A DNA stretch of 64,000 nucleotides from Gulosibacter sediminis (GCF_023370115.1 NZ_CP097160.1:744001-808000), one strand, 5' to 3'; counted from the stretch's first letter, positions 1 through 9,640 are shown. The notes: a model not told the origin generated them from the letters alone. Made by a program: numbers and translations.

Positions 1-2158
1 GCTTGTTGCCGCCCGAGGTCTTGTCCTGCTCGTTGCGGGCAACAATTTCGGCCTCGCCGGCACGACCGCCGGCGACGAGCGCGGTGAGCAGCTCCCAGCC
101 GAGGTCGGTGTCGATTTCGAGGCCCTCGAACGCGAGGTCACCGTCGAGCAGCGCCTGCACGGCGTCGAGCTGCGCGCCCGTGGCCGCGAAGTCGCCGAAC
201 GAGCGGACGAACGCGAACTGCGCATCCGAACCCGGCTCGGCGCCCTTCGCGAGCTCGAGCAGGCGGTCGGCCACGCCCTCGACCGTCGCCTGGCGCTGCG
301 TCTTCGGCGTGAAGCGGCGGGCGGCGACCACGAGCTGGCCGAGCTGCTGACGACGCGTCGTCGACTCGGTCTCGTGCTCGACCGACGTGAGCAGGTGCTG
401 GATGAAGTCGGCCACGGGCAGCTCGCCGTCGCGCGTCGCATCCCACAGGCTCGCGAGCACCAGGCCACGCGCCATCGGGTCGCTGATGTTCGAGGCGTGC
501 GCGAGGGCGGTCGCGAGCGACTGCTCGTCGAAGCGGATCTTCGCGTACGCGAGGTCCTCATCGTTGACGAGCACGAGGTCGCCGCGCACCTTGCCGACGA
601 GCTCGGTCACGTCGGTCTCGGCGCCGTCGACGTCGAGTTCGAGGTGCTCGCGGCGCACGAGGTCGCCCGAGTCGCTGAGGTCGTAGAGGCCGACGCCGAG
701 GCGGTGCGGGCGCAAGGTCGGGTAGTCGGCGGTCGCCGTCTGCTCGATCACGAACTTCGTGATGACGCCCTCGGCGTCGATCTCGATCTTCGGGCGCAGC
801 GTGTTCACGCCGGCCGTCTCGAGCCACTTCTGCGACCAGTCCTTGAGGTCACGGCCCGAGGCCGCCTCGAGCTCCACGAGCAGGTCACGCAGCTCGGTGT
901 TGCCGAACGCGTGCTTCGTGAAGTACGCGTTGACGCCCTTGAAGAACGCCTCGCGACCGACCCAGAAGAACAGCTGCTTGAGCACCGAACCGCCCTTGGC
1001 GTAGGTGATGCCGTCGAAGTTCACCTGCACGTCGTCGAGATCGCGGATCTCGGCGACGATCGGGTGTGTCGAGGGCAGCTGGTCCTGGCGGTACGCCCAG
1101 GTCTTCTCGGAGGCGAGGAAGGTGACCCAGTTGTTCGTCCACTCGGTCGCCTCGGCGGTCGCGAGCGTCGAGATGAACTCGGCGAACGACTCGTTGAGCC
1201 AGAGGTCGTTCCACCAGTTCATCGTGACGAGGTCGCCGAACCACATGTGGCCGAGCTCGTGCAGGATGGTCACGACGCGGCGCTCGCGCACCGCATCCGC
1301 CACCTTCGAACGGAAGACGTACGTCTCGGTGAAGGTGACGCAGCCCGCGTTCTCCATCGCGCCCATGTTGTACTCGGGCACGAACAGCTGGTCGTACTTG
1401 TCGAACGGGTACGGCACGCCGAACTCGCGCTCGTAGAACTCGAAGCCGCGCTTCGTGATGTCGAAGATGTACTCCGGGTCCATGAACTCGCCGAGCGACG
1501 CGCGGCTGAAGACGCCGAGCGGAATCGTGCGGCCGTCCGACGAGGTGAGTTCGTCGGTCCACTCCTGGTACGGGCCCGCGACGAGCGCCGTGATGTAGCT
1601 CGAGATGCGCGCGGTGGTCTCGAACTCCCACTTCGCGACGCCCTCGCCGAGCTCGGTGCGCTGCGCGATCGGCTGGTTCGACACGACCTTCCACGCCGCG
1701 GGCGCGGTCACGGTGAACGCGAACGTCGCCTTGAGGTTCGGCTGCTCGAAGTTCGGGTACATGCGGCGCGCGTCGGGCACCTCAAACTGCGAGTAGAGGT
1801 AGACCTCGCCGTCGGCGGGGTCGACGAAGCGGTGCAGGCCCTCGCCGGTGTTCATGTAGAACATGTCGGCCTCGACGAGCAGCTCGTTGCGCTCGGCGAG
1901 GTTCGGCAGCGCGATGCGCACGCCGTCGGCGTGCTGGGCGGGGTCGAGCGATTCGCCGTTGAGCTCGATGCGGTGCACGGTCTCGGTAATGGCGTCGATG
2001 AAGCTCGACGAACCGGCCGTGGCGGTGAAGGTGACCTTCGTGATGGTGCGGAACGTCGTGTCCGAAGTCGTCAGGTCGAGCGCCACGTCGTAGTGGTCGA
2101 CCGCGATGAGGTCTGCACGCTCGTCGGCTTCGACTCGGGTGAGGTTTTCGCCCGGCAT
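1..2158 (-). CDS. pepN: Aminopeptidase N, M1 family (partial, 3' end outside window)
   Basis: Cytosolic zinc metallo-aminopeptidase that removes N-terminal residues from peptides. About 719 codons are visible from the ATG whose complement is at 2156-2158; the family is usually about 850 residues, so the C-terminal helical domain is cut off by the window edge. The substrate-binding GAMEN motif is at residues 266-270 and the zinc site HELGH at 300-304. It is followed by the NWWNDLWLNESFAE segment that supplies the third zinc ligand (Glu about 323). The N-terminus (MPGENLTRVEADERA) is typical of the actinobacterial enzyme, and a GAAAGGAC-like ribosome site precedes the start. From memory, pepN also neighbours the DsbA-like/rpiB/nei cluster in M. 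tuberculosis, although the genes at 2221-9621 intervene here. Confidence 0.95.
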   Translation of the reverse strand, partial: MPGENLTRVEADERADLIAVDHYDVALDLTTSDTTFRTITKVTFTATAGSSSFIDAITETVHRIELNGESLDPAQHADGVRIALPNLAERNELLVEADMFYMNTGEGLHRFVDPADGEVYLYSQFEVPDARRMYPNFEQPNLKATFAFTVTAPAAWKVVSNQPIAQRTELGEGVAKWEFETTARISSYITALVAGPYQEWTDELTSSDGRTIPLGVFSRASLGEFMDPEYIFDITKRGFEFYEREFGVPYPFDKYDQLFVPEYNMGAMENAGCVTFTETYVFRSKVADAVRERRVVTILHELGHMWFGDLVTMNWWNDLWLNESFAEFISTLATAEATEWTNNWVTFLASEKTWAYRQDQLPSTHPIVAEIRDLDDVQVNFDGITYAKGGSVLKQLFFWVGREAFFKGVNAYFTKHAFGNTELRDLLVELEAASGRDLKDWSQKWLETAGVNTLRPKIEIDAEGVITKFVIEQTATADYPTLRPHRLGVGLYDLSDSGDLVRREHLELDVDGAETDVTELVGKVRGDLVLVNDEDLAYAKIRFDEQSLATALAHASNISDPMARGLVLASLWDATRDGELPVADFIQHLLTSVEHETESTTRRQQLGQLVVAARRFTPKTQRQATVEGVADRLLELAKGAEPGSDAQFAFVRSFGDFAATGAQLDAVQALLDGDLAFEGLEIDTDLGWELLTALVAGGRAGEAEIVARNEQDKTSGGNK

Positions 2159-2220
2159 GTGCGTCCTTTCGTTCAGTTGTGTTGGGTGCCGCTTTTGGCA
2201 ACCCGACCAGCCTAGTGCGG

Positions 2221-2835
2221 TCAGTCGAGCAGGCCCTGGTCGCGGGCCCGACTCACGGCCGCCGTGCGGCTCGAGACGCCGAGCTTGCCGTAGATCGCCG
2301 CGAGGTGGCTCTTCACCGTCGTCGGGCTGAGGTGCAGGCGCTCGCCGATGGTCTGGTTCGTCGCGCCGGTGGCGAGCTGGGCGAGCACGTCGGCCTCGCG
2401 CGGGGTGAGGTGGATGCGCGGGGCGCGCAGGGTACCGACGAGCCGCTCGAGAATGTCGGCGTCCATGACGTTCTCGCCTGCGGCGGCCCGCTGCACGGCC
2501 CGCACGAGCCGCTCGGGCGGCGCATCCTTGAGCAGGTACCCGCACGCACCGGCCTCGATGGCCGTGAGGATGTGGTTGTCGGTGTCGTAGTTGGTGAGGA
2601 TGAGCACGGTCGGTGGCGAGGGCAGGGCCCGGATGCGCGCGGTCGCGTCGACACCGTCGCCGCCTTCGCCGAGGCGGAGGTCCATCGTGACGACGTCGGC
2701 GCCCGGCGCGAGGGCGACCGCCTCGTCGGCACTCGCGGCCTCGCCGATGACGTCGAGGCCGTCGGCGTGCGCGAGCACGGCGCGCAGGCCGGCGCGCACG
2801 ACCGGGTGATCGTCGCAGATGACCACGCGGGTCAT
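2221..2835 (-). CDS. LuxR/NarL-family response regulator
   Basis: Transcriptional regulator of 204 residues, the output half of a two-component pair. The receiver domain begins MTRVVICDDHP, with acidic pocket D8/D9 and the phospho-acceptor D52 in VVTMDLRLG; the switch-region Lys lies in YLLKDAP. The C-terminal LuxR helix-turn-helix carries LTPREADVLAQLATG and TTVKSHLAAIYGKLG. The ATG is chosen because it overlaps the kinase stop by four bases (ATGA), which indicates translational coupling. A longer in-frame reading upstream is only the shadow of the kinase gene. The kinase-regulator pair lies divergently from the ABC transporter at 4189-6011, a common arrangement when the pair controls that transporter; this regulation is inferred. 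Confidence 0.92.
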   Translation of the reverse strand: MTRVVICDDHPVVRAGLRAVLAHADGLDVIGEAASADEAVALAPGADVVTMDLRLGEGGDGVDATARIRALPSPPTVLILTNYDTDNHILTAIEAGACGYLLKDAPPERLVRAVQRAAAGENVMDADILERLVGTLRAPRIHLTPREADVLAQLATGATNQTIGERLHLSPTTVKSHLAAIYGKLGVSSRTAAVSRARDQGLLD

Positions 2836-4049
2836 GAGCGCCTCGATTCGGCGGCGGGGCGGGGGAGTTCGGCGCGCACGAGCGTACCCTCGCCGGGGTC
2901 GGCGACGACCGAGACGAAGCCGCCGAGCTCGCGCAGGCGCGCCTGCAGGCCGCGCAGGCCCGTGCCGCTGCCGTCGGCGCGCGCCGCGGCGAGCTCGGGC
3001 TGCTCGAACCAGCGCTCGGCGTCGAACCCCACGCCGTCGTCGTCGATTTCGACGCTCACGGCGTCTTCGGTGAACTCGAGGCGCACCGCGACGTGCGGGG
3101 CCTCGCCGTGCGTCTCGGCGTTGTTGAGTGCCTCCTGCGTGACGCGCAGCAGCGCGGTGCTTGCAGCGATGCCGAGCGGCCACGGAGCGGGGGACGCGCT
3201 GAAACTTACGCCCGGGCGGGCAACGGCGAGGCGTTCGAGCGCCGCCGCGAGGTCGACGTCGCGCAGCTCGGACGGCGTGAGCCCGGCGATGATCGAGCGC
3301 ACCTCGCGCAGCGCCACCCCCGAGGTGCGCTCGATCTCGTCGAGGCTGGCACCGCTCGCGGCGAGCAGCCGGATGCTCGAGAGGTGCTGCGCCGTCGTGT
3401 CGTGGAGGTCTCGCGCGAGCCGAGCGCGCTCGGCGACGCGGCCGGCCTCGCGCTCGGTCGCCGCGAGCGCGGCCTGCGTCTCACGCAGTTCGGTGACGAG
3501 CCGCGCGTTCTCGTCGGCCGAACGAACGAGCATGCGGTAGCCCCACATCACCGCGACCGCGGCGATGGCGCTGATGACGGGCCCCGCGACGCCTCCGAAG
3601 CCGAGGCCGTGGTGCACTGCCTGGCCTGCTACGACACCGAGCATGAGCACGAGCACTGTGACGATGCCGAGGCCCTCGGGCAGCAGCCAGAGCACGATAA
3701 AGAAGAGGGCGAGCGCCGAGTAGGCGCCCTCGACCGAAAACGCTGTCATCGAGGCGACCGGCAGCGCGAGCAGGAACGCGCAGACGATGCCGAGCGGGTC
3801 GAGGTGACTCGCGGGCGCGCCGAACGCGTCGGGGCGGCGCCACACGACGACCGCGACGCCGGCGGCGATGGCCGTGCCCGCGATCGCCGTGAAGAGCATC
3901 CAGCCGAGCCGGCCGCTGATTGCCGTGATCGGGTCGGCGACCGCGACCAAGACGGGCACCCACAGCAGCACCGCGAGCAGCAGCGAGAGCGCGGCGAGCG
4001 TGCCGAGCTGGATGCGGCGGGTCGCGCTTGGCGCTGTGGGGTCGGCCAT
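2832..4049 (-). CDS. Sensor histidine kinase, HisKA_3 (NarL-partner) type
   Basis: Membrane sensor kinase of 405 residues that should phosphorylate the regulator encoded next to it. The N-terminal part (about residues 15-175) is a set of hydrophobic helices without a clear extracellular domain. A short coiled linker leads to the dimerisation/phosphotransfer helix with RDLHD, phospho-acceptor H216. The ATP-binding domain shows NNAETHGEA (N box), IDDDGVGFD (G1) and GTGLRGLQARLRELGG (G2). This layout is typical of LiaS/DesK-like kinases that sense envelope or membrane conditions. It is divergent from the FtsX-like ABC transporter genes, suggesting a sensor-transporter unit; the signal is unknown. 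Confidence 0.92.
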   Translation of the reverse strand: MADPTAPSATRRIQLGTLAALSLLLAVLLWVPVLVAVADPITAISGRLGWMLFTAIAGTAIAAGVAVVVWRRPDAFGAPASHLDPLGIVCAFLLALPVASMTAFSVEGAYSALALFFIVLWLLPEGLGIVTVLVLMLGVVAGQAVHHGLGFGGVAGPVISAIAAVAVMWGYRMLVRSADENARLVTELRETQAALAATEREAGRVAERARLARDLHDTTAQHLSSIRLLAASGASLDEIERTSGVALREVRSIIAGLTPSELRDVDLAAALERLAVARPGVSFSASPAPWPLGIAASTALLRVTQEALNNAETHGEAPHVAVRLEFTEDAVSVEIDDDGVGFDAERWFEQPELAAARADGSGTGLRGLQARLRELGGFVSVVADPGEGTLVRAELPRPAAESRRS

Positions 4050-4083
4050 ACCTCGATGCTAGGCGCCCTGCGGCCGGGCGCCT

Positions 4084-4097
4084 CCTCCAAACGGAGG
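4084..4097. promoter_or_regulatory. Short inverted repeat in the divergent intergenic region
   Basis: CCTCC-AAAC-GGAGG lies in the 139-bp gap between the kinase gene (leftward) and the ABC permease gene (rightward). It could be an operator of the adjacent LuxR-type regulator, but a 5-bp arm is short and could arise by chance. Confidence 0.25.
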
Positions 4098-4188
4098 GGA
4101 TCGAATCCGACCGTTCTGCCGCTGTGGAGGGGGCCGGCCGAGCGGAGTGTGGAGGTATCGGATCGCTGGATCCCAGAAAGGACTTCGC

Positions 4189-5274
4189 ATGTACCTCGCA
4201 CTTCGCGACCTGCGGCACGCCCCCGGTCGCTTCACCCTCATCGGCGCCGTCATCGCGCTCATGATGCTGCTCGTCGGCTTCCTCACGGGCCTCACCGGTG
4301 GCCTCGCGGGCCAGAACATCTCGGGCATCCTCGGCACCGGCGCCTCCTCGGTCGTCGCCGCGAACTCCGACGACGAATTCAGCTGGTCGACCGCCCAGGT
4401 CGACAAGGCGCAGCTCGCCGCCTGGCAGGATGCGGCCGCCGGCACCGACGCGACCGTCACGCCCGTGGGCGTCTCGACCACCCGGCTCGAGCACGGCGAC
4501 GCGAGCGCCGCCGTGACGCTCTGGGCCGAGCCCACCGACGCGACCCCGCTCGGCACCGACCTCGCGCCGCTCGAGAACGGCCAGATCGTGCTGCCCGAGG
4601 ATGCGGCGACGAGCCTCGGCATCACGACCGGCGACACCATCGAGCTCGCGGGCGAGCAGCTCACCGTCGCGGCCGTCGCCGACACCGGCCAGTTCTCGCA
4701 CACCGACATCGCCCGCGTCACCCTCGACGACTGGCGCGGCTACCTCCGCGACAGGATGCAGCCCGAGCGCACCGCGAGCGTGCTGCTCGTCAACGGCACG
4801 ATCGACCACGCCGACACCGTCGCCGCCGACAGCGACACCCAGGCGCAGGGCCTGCTGCCCTCGCTCCTCGGCCTCGAGGCTTTCAAGAGCGAGATCGGCA
4901 CGCTCGGCATGATGATCGGCATGCTGTTCGGCATCTCGGCGCTCATCGTCGGTGTCTTCTTCCTCGTCTGGTCGATGCAGCGCCAGCGCGACATCTCGGT
5001 GCTCAAGGCGCTCGGCGCCCCGATGGGCTGGCTGCGCCGCGACGCGCTCGGCCAGGCCGCGTTCCTGCTCGTCGTCGCGATCGCCATCGGCTCGGCCCTC
5101 GCGCTTGGCCTCGGCGCGCTCATCGCACCCGTCGCCCCCTTCATCGTCGCGTGGTGGACGATTCTGCCGCCCGCCCTCGCGATGCTCATCGCCGGCCTCA
5201 TCGGCGCGCTCGTGTCGCTGCGCCAGATCAACCGCGTGGACCCGCTCGTCGCCCTCAACGCCACCGCCGCGTAA
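4189..5274 (+). CDS. ABC transporter permease, FtsX/MacB-like
   Basis: Integral membrane subunit of an ABC transporter, 361 residues. A first transmembrane helix (about residues 15-38, FTLIGAVIALMMLLVGF) is followed by a roughly 200-residue extracytoplasmic domain. Three C-terminal helices then follow, with the FtsX-family cytoplasmic segment QRQRDISVLKALGAPMGWL. The ATG is preceded by AGAAAGGA about eight bases upstream, which favours it over the upstream in-frame start at 4147. The partner ATPase begins 20 bp downstream, so the two form an operon. This type usually works in lipoprotein or peptide extrusion, antimicrobial-peptide resistance or envelope sensing rather than import. The substrate is unknown. 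Confidence 0.9.
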   Translation: MYLALRDLRHAPGRFTLIGAVIALMMLLVGFLTGLTGGLAGQNISGILGTGASSVVAANSDDEFSWSTAQVDKAQLAAWQDAAAGTDATVTPVGVSTTRLEHGDASAAVTLWAEPTDATPLGTDLAPLENGQIVLPEDAATSLGITTGDTIELAGEQLTVAAVADTGQFSHTDIARVTLDDWRGYLRDRMQPERTASVLLVNGTIDHADTVAADSDTQAQGLLPSLLGLEAFKSEIGTLGMMIGMLFGISALIVGVFFLVWSMQRQRDISVLKALGAPMGWLRRDALGQAAFLLVVAIAIGSALALGLGALIAPVAPFIVAWWTILPPALAMLIAGLIGALVSLRQINRVDPLVALNATAA

Positions 5275-5294
5275 CTCGCCTAAGGAGAATCGCC

Positions 5295-6011
5295 ATGCTC
5301 AAGCTCGACCACGTCACCCTCACCTACCAGGACGGCGACCGCCGCCTCACCGCCGTCGACGACGCGAACCTCACGGTGGCGCCCGGCGAGTTCGTCGCCG
5401 TCACCGGGCCCTCGGGCTCGGGCAAGTCGAGCCTGCTCGCGCTCGCCTCGACGCTCGTGACCGCCGACCGCGGCACCGTCACGATCGACGGGATCACCGC
5501 ATCCAGCCTCTCGACGGCGCAGGCGGCCCAACTGCGCCGCGACAAGCTCGGCATCGTGTTCCAGGCGCCGAACCTCATCGGCTCGCTCAAGGTGCGCGAG
5601 CAGCTCGAAATCGTGGCCCGCATGGGCGCGAAGCCGCTCGCCGACCTCCCGAAGGCGCAGCTGCGCGAGCGCATCGACCACGCACTCGACGAGGTCGGCA
5701 TGCTCGACCGCGCCCACTTCATGCCCTCGCAGCTCTCGGGCGGCCAGCGCCAGCGCGTCAACATCGCCCGCTCGATCGTGAACGACCCCGAGGTCATGCT
5801 CGTCGACGAGCCGACGAGCGCGCTCGACGAGGCACGCTCCGACGAGATCATGTGCCTGCTGCGCGACCTCACGCACGAGCGCAAGCTCGCGACCGTTGTC
5901 GTCACCCATGATCTCGGCCAGCTGCCGCGCTTCGACGCCCAGTACGAGATGCACGACGGGCGACTGTCAGCCGAGCGACGGATGTCGGTTGCTGGGGCCC
6001 ACGGGGCATAA
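5295..6011 (+). CDS. ABC transporter ATP-binding protein, LolD/MacB type
   Basis: ATPase of 238 residues that energises the preceding FtsX-like permease. The start MLKLDHVTLTYQDG follows a TAAGGAGAAT ribosome site. It carries Walker A GPSGSGKSS, Q-loop VFQAPNLIG, signature [15 protein letters not shown], Walker B VMLVDEPTSALD and the H-loop VVTHDLGQL, so all catalytic residues are present. The open frame extends far upstream because of base composition; the ATG at 5295 is where homology to the family begins. The following ABC exporter starts eight bases after this stop, so readthrough into one transcript is plausible, although the two transporters belong to different families. Confidence 0.93.
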   Translation: MLKLDHVTLTYQDGDRRLTAVDDANLTVAPGEFVAVTGPSGSGKSSLLALASTLVTADRGTVTIDGITASSLSTAQAAQLRRDKLGIVFQAPNLIGSLKVREQLEIVARMGAKPLADLPKAQLRERIDHALDEVGMLDRAHFMPSQLSGGQRQRVNIARSIVNDPEVMLVDEPTSALDEARSDEIMCLLRDLTHERKLATVVVTHDLGQLPRFDAQYEMHDGRLSAERRMSVAGAHGA

Positions 6012-6019
6012 TGGGCTGA

Positions 6020-7810
6020 ATGCGGCGTTTGTGGGCAGTCACCAAACCAATTCGCGGCCGAATGTTGCTCGGCCTCGTGGTGGCGTTGCTCGCAGCCGTC
6101 ACCACCCTCGCCATGCCGCAGATTCTCGCAGCGTTCGTGAGCAACGCGGTCGGTGAGGATGCGACGGTCACGACCGTGCTCGTGGCCGGTTCGGCGCTGC
6201 TCGGCATTGGCATCCTCGACGCCCTGTTCATCTGGCTTCGCCGGGTCTTCACGGTCGACCCGGCGATGGGCGTCGAGTACCAGATGCGCCGCGGCTTCTT
6301 CTCCAAGCTGCAGCGCCTGCAGATGAGCTTCCACGACGCGTGGGAGTCGGGGCAGCTGCTCTCGCGCTCGATGAGCGACCACACGAGCATCCGCCGCTGG
6401 CTCGCCTTCGGCTCGATCATGCTCGTCAACGATGTGTTCATGCTTGTCGTCGGCATCGTGCTCATGTCGTTCGCGAGCGGCTGGCTCGCTCTCATCTACC
6501 TCGCCGGAGCGCTGCCGCTCGTGATCATCCTCGCGAACTTCGGCACCCGCTTCCAGAAGATCTCGCGGCTCAGCCAAGACCAGGCGGGCGACCTCGCGAC
6601 GAACGTCGAGCAGTCGGTGCACGGCATCCGCGTCCTCAAGGCCTTCGGCCGGGCCGAGGATGCGCTCGACGACTACTCCGAGTACGCCGGCCGGGTGCGC
6701 GCCACCGAGATTCGCCGCGGCCGCCTCGTCGCGAGCTTCGACTCGGTCATCGCGCTCCTGCCCGAGCTCGCGCTTGGCGTAGCCCTGCTCGTCGGCCTGT
6801 TCCAGGTCGCCGACGGCACGACAACCGTCGCCGCGCTGAGCGCATTCTTCGCCACCGCCATGCTCATCACGATGCCGGTCGCGATGCTCGGCATGCAGAT
6901 CAGCGACCTCATCTCGACGATCACCTCGCTGCAGCGCATCAACGAGGTCAACGACGAACCGCCGGCCATCACGACGCCCGCCCACGCCACCGAGCCCGAG
7001 GTCGTACGCGGCGAGGTCGTGTTCGACGACGTCACCTTCCGCTACCCGGATGCGGCCGAGGACGACCTGCTGCTGCACCACGCCAGCCTGCGCGTGCGCC
7101 CGGGCGAGACCCTCGCGCTCGTCGGTATCACCGGCTCGGGCAAGTCGACGCTGCTGCAGCTCGTGCCGCGACTCTACGACGTCACCGAAGGCAGCATCCG
7201 CATCGACGGTGTCGACGTGCGCGACTTCGCGCTCGAGAAACTGCGCGAGCTCACCTCGGTGGCGTTCGAGGACGCGACGCTGTTCTCTGGCAGCGTGCGC
7301 GAGAACGTGCTGCTCGGCGCTGCCCCGGGTATGAGCGAGGAGGAACTCGACGAACTCGCGCGCCTCGCGCTCGAAACCGCCGACGCGCTGTTCGCCTACG
7401 AGCTGCCCGACGGTATCGAGACCCGCATCGGTGAGCAGGGCATGTCGCTCTCGGGCGGGCAGCGCCAGCGCGTCGCCCTCGCCCGCGCGATCGCGGCGAA
7501 GCCGAAGGTGCTGCTGCTCGACGACCCGCTCTCGGCGCTCGACACGAGCACCGAGGAGCGCGTTACCGCCCGCCTGCGCGACGTGCTCGCGGGCACGACC
7601 ACGATCGTCGTCGCCCACCGCACCTCGACCGTCGCGCTCGCCGACCGGGTCGCGCTGCTCGACGGCGGCCGCGTCGTCGCGGTCGGCACACACACCGAGC
7701 TGCTGCTCAACGACCCGCGCTATGGATTCGTCATGGCCGATCTCTCGAGCTCGAGCTTCAACCTCACGGGCGCGCTCGACCTCGAACAGCTCCGGGAGGA
7801 GGAACGATGA
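6020..7810 (+). CDS. ABC exporter half-transporter, subunit A (degenerate ATP site)
   Basis: Type IV ABC exporter subunit of 596 residues with six membrane helices fused to a nucleotide-binding domain. It probably pairs with the next gene to form a heterodimeric multidrug or lipid flippase. The ATPase domain has Walker A GITGSGKST, Q-loop VAFEDATLFSGS and a canonical signature [15 protein letters not shown]. The Walker B is VLLLDDPLSALD, with Asp in place of the usual catalytic Glu, and the Q-loop Gln is replaced by Glu (FEDATLF). This is the classical mark of the non-hydrolysing site in heterodimers of the TM287/288 or BmrCD type. The reading frame overlaps the partner by four bases (ATGA). 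Confidence 0.93.
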   Translation: MRRLWAVTKPIRGRMLLGLVVALLAAVTTLAMPQILAAFVSNAVGEDATVTTVLVAGSALLGIGILDALFIWLRRVFTVDPAMGVEYQMRRGFFSKLQRLQMSFHDAWESGQLLSRSMSDHTSIRRWLAFGSIMLVNDVFMLVVGIVLMSFASGWLALIYLAGALPLVIILANFGTRFQKISRLSQDQAGDLATNVEQSVHGIRVLKAFGRAEDALDDYSEYAGRVRATEIRRGRLVASFDSVIALLPELALGVALLVGLFQVADGTTTVAALSAFFATAMLITMPVAMLGMQISDLISTITSLQRINEVNDEPPAITTPAHATEPEVVRGEVVFDDVTFRYPDAAEDDLLLHHASLRVRPGETLALVGITGSGKSTLLQLVPRLYDVTEGSIRIDGVDVRDFALEKLRELTSVAFEDATLFSGSVRENVLLGAAPGMSEEELDELARLALETADALFAYELPDGIETRIGEQGMSLSGGQRQRVALARAIAAKPKVLLLDDPLSALDTSTEERVTARLRDVLAGTTTIVVAHRTSTVALADRVALLDGGRVVAVGTHTELLLNDPRYGFVMADLSSSSFNLTGALDLEQLREEER

Positions 7811-9621
7811 GCAGCGATACCACGCAGGAAGACCTCGATGGCGGCCTCGCCGCCGACGCGGTGAGCGACAAAGACAAGCGCCGCCGCTCGCTCGGGCTCC
7901 TCGGCGGGCTCATCAAGCCGTACCGCTGGCAGGTCGCCTGGGTCGCCGTGCTGACGCTGCTGGTGCAGCTCGGCACCGTTGTCGGCCCCGCCCTCATCGC
8001 CTACGGCGTCGACACCGCGCTGCCGACCCTTATCGACGGCGACGCGGCGCTCGCGGTGGGGGTCGGGGTCGCCTACATCCTCATCGCCATCGGGCGCGCC
8101 CTCGCCACCTACTGGTACCTGCGCATCTCCACCTGGGCCGGCCAGAACATCCTCTACAACCTGCGCCGGCGCATGTTCCGCCACACGCAGCGCCTCAGCC
8201 TCGGCTTCCACGAGCGCTACACCTCGGGCCGCGTCATTTCGCGACAGACGAACGACACCGAGTCGCTGCGCGAGCTGCTCGAGTTCGGCGTCGAGACCAT
8301 CGTCGGCGCGCCCGTGCTCATGGTGCTCACCGTCGTCACCATCCTCTGGATGGACTGGGTGACCGGCCTCATCATGCTGCTCATGCTCATCCCCGCGGTG
8401 TTCATGAGCCGCTGGTTTCAGAAGGCGTCGAGCCGCACCTACCGCGAGCAGCGCACGCACTCGGCGCGGCTTACGGTCGAATTCGTTGAGATGATGGGCG
8501 GGATGCGCGCGGTGCAGGCGTTCCGCCGCGAGGCCGCGAACGACCGCCGCTACGGCGAGATCGCGAACGACTACCGTCGCTCGTCGCTCGCCGCCATCAA
8601 GATCTGGGGCATCTACCAGCCGAGTCTGCGCCTGCTCGGTAACGTGATCGTCGTCGTCGTGCTCGTCGTCGGCGGCCTGCGCGTGCTCAGCGGCAACCTC
8701 GACGTCGGCATGTTGCTCGCGCTCGTGCTCTACTCGCGTCGCTTCTTCCAGCCGATCGACATGATCGCGAACTTCTACAACGTGCTGCAGTCGGCCGTGT
8801 CGGCGCTCGAGAAGATCTCGGCGCTGCTCGCCGAAGACCCCGACATTCCCGAGCCGGCCGAGCCGAAGCAGCTGCCGGCCACGGGCGGCGGCGCGATTCA
8901 GTTCGAGGGCACGTCGTTCCAGTACACCGAGGATGGCCCGACGGTGCTGCATCCGCTCGACCTCTCGATTCCCTCGGGGCAGACCATCGCGCTCGTCGGA
9001 CAGACCGGCGCGGGCAAGTCAACCGTGGCGAAGCTCATCTCGAGGTTCTACGACGCGAGCGAGGGCAGGGTGACGCTCGACGGCATCGACCTGCGCGACC
9101 TCCGAGACGACGACCTCCGCCGGGCGATGGTCATGGTGACGCAGGAGTCGTACCTCTTTGGCGGCTCGATCGCTGACAACATCGCGATCGGCAAGCCCGG
9201 TGCGACCCGCGATGAGATCGAGGCCGCGGCGAAGGCGATCGGCGCGCATGCGTTTATCGAGCGCATGCCGAATGGCTACGACACCGACGTGCACACGCGC
9301 GGCGGCCGCCTCTCGGCGGGGCAGCGGCAGCTCGTCTCGTTCGCCCGGGCCTTCCTCGCCGACCCGCGCGTGCTCATCCTCGACGAGGCGACGAGCTCGC
9401 TCGACATTCCGAGCGAGCGGGCGGTGCAGAACGGCCTCGAGCAGCTGCTCGGCGACCGCACCGCCATCATGATCGCGCACCGGCTCGCGACCGTGATGAT
9501 CGCTGATCGCGTGCTCGTCGTGCACGATGGCCGTATCGCCGAAGACGGTTCGCCGCGCGAGCTCATCGCGGCCGGCGGGCGCTTCGCGCAGCTGTATCGA
9601 GCCTGGCAGGACTCGCTCTAG
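7807..9621 (+). CDS. ABC exporter half-transporter, subunit B (catalytic ATP site)
   Basis: Second subunit of the heterodimeric exporter, 604 residues, translationally coupled to subunit A. An N-terminal cytoplasmic extension of about 40 residues rich in charged residues precedes six membrane helices. The nucleotide-binding domain shows Walker A GQTGAGKST, Q-loop VTQESYLFGGS, signature LSAGQRQLVSFARAF, Walker B VLILDEATSSLD with the catalytic Glu, and switch His in MIAHRLATV. The signature serine is followed by Ala rather than Gly. Substrates cannot be told from sequence; homologues export drugs, peptides or lipids. Confidence 0.93.
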   Translation: MSSDTTQEDLDGGLAADAVSDKDKRRRSLGLLGGLIKPYRWQVAWVAVLTLLVQLGTVVGPALIAYGVDTALPTLIDGDAALAVGVGVAYILIAIGRALATYWYLRISTWAGQNILYNLRRRMFRHTQRLSLGFHERYTSGRVISRQTNDTESLRELLEFGVETIVGAPVLMVLTVVTILWMDWVTGLIMLLMLIPAVFMSRWFQKASSRTYREQRTHSARLTVEFVEMMGGMRAVQAFRREAANDRRYGEIANDYRRSSLAAIKIWGIYQPSLRLLGNVIVVVVLVVGGLRVLSGNLDVGMLLALVLYSRRFFQPIDMIANFYNVLQSAVSALEKISALLAEDPDIPEPAEPKQLPATGGGAIQFEGTSFQYTEDGPTVLHPLDLSIPSGQTIALVGQTGAGKSTVAKLISRFYDASEGRVTLDGIDLRDLRDDDLRRAMVMVTQESYLFGGSIADNIAIGKPGATRDEIEAAAKAIGAHAFIERMPNGYDTDVHTRGGRLSAGQRQLVSFARAFLADPRVLILDEATSSLDIPSERAVQNGLEQLLGDRTAIMIAHRLATVMIADRVLVVHDGRIAEDGSPRELIAAGGRFAQLYRAWQDSL

Positions 9622-9640
9622 AACGCAGTAGTCTTGGGGC

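Noticed and set aside
374-2215. 613-codon open frame on the plus strand opposite pepN
   Set aside because: Antisense shadow produced by high-GC codon bias; the minus strand carries unmistakable M1 aminopeptidase motifs.
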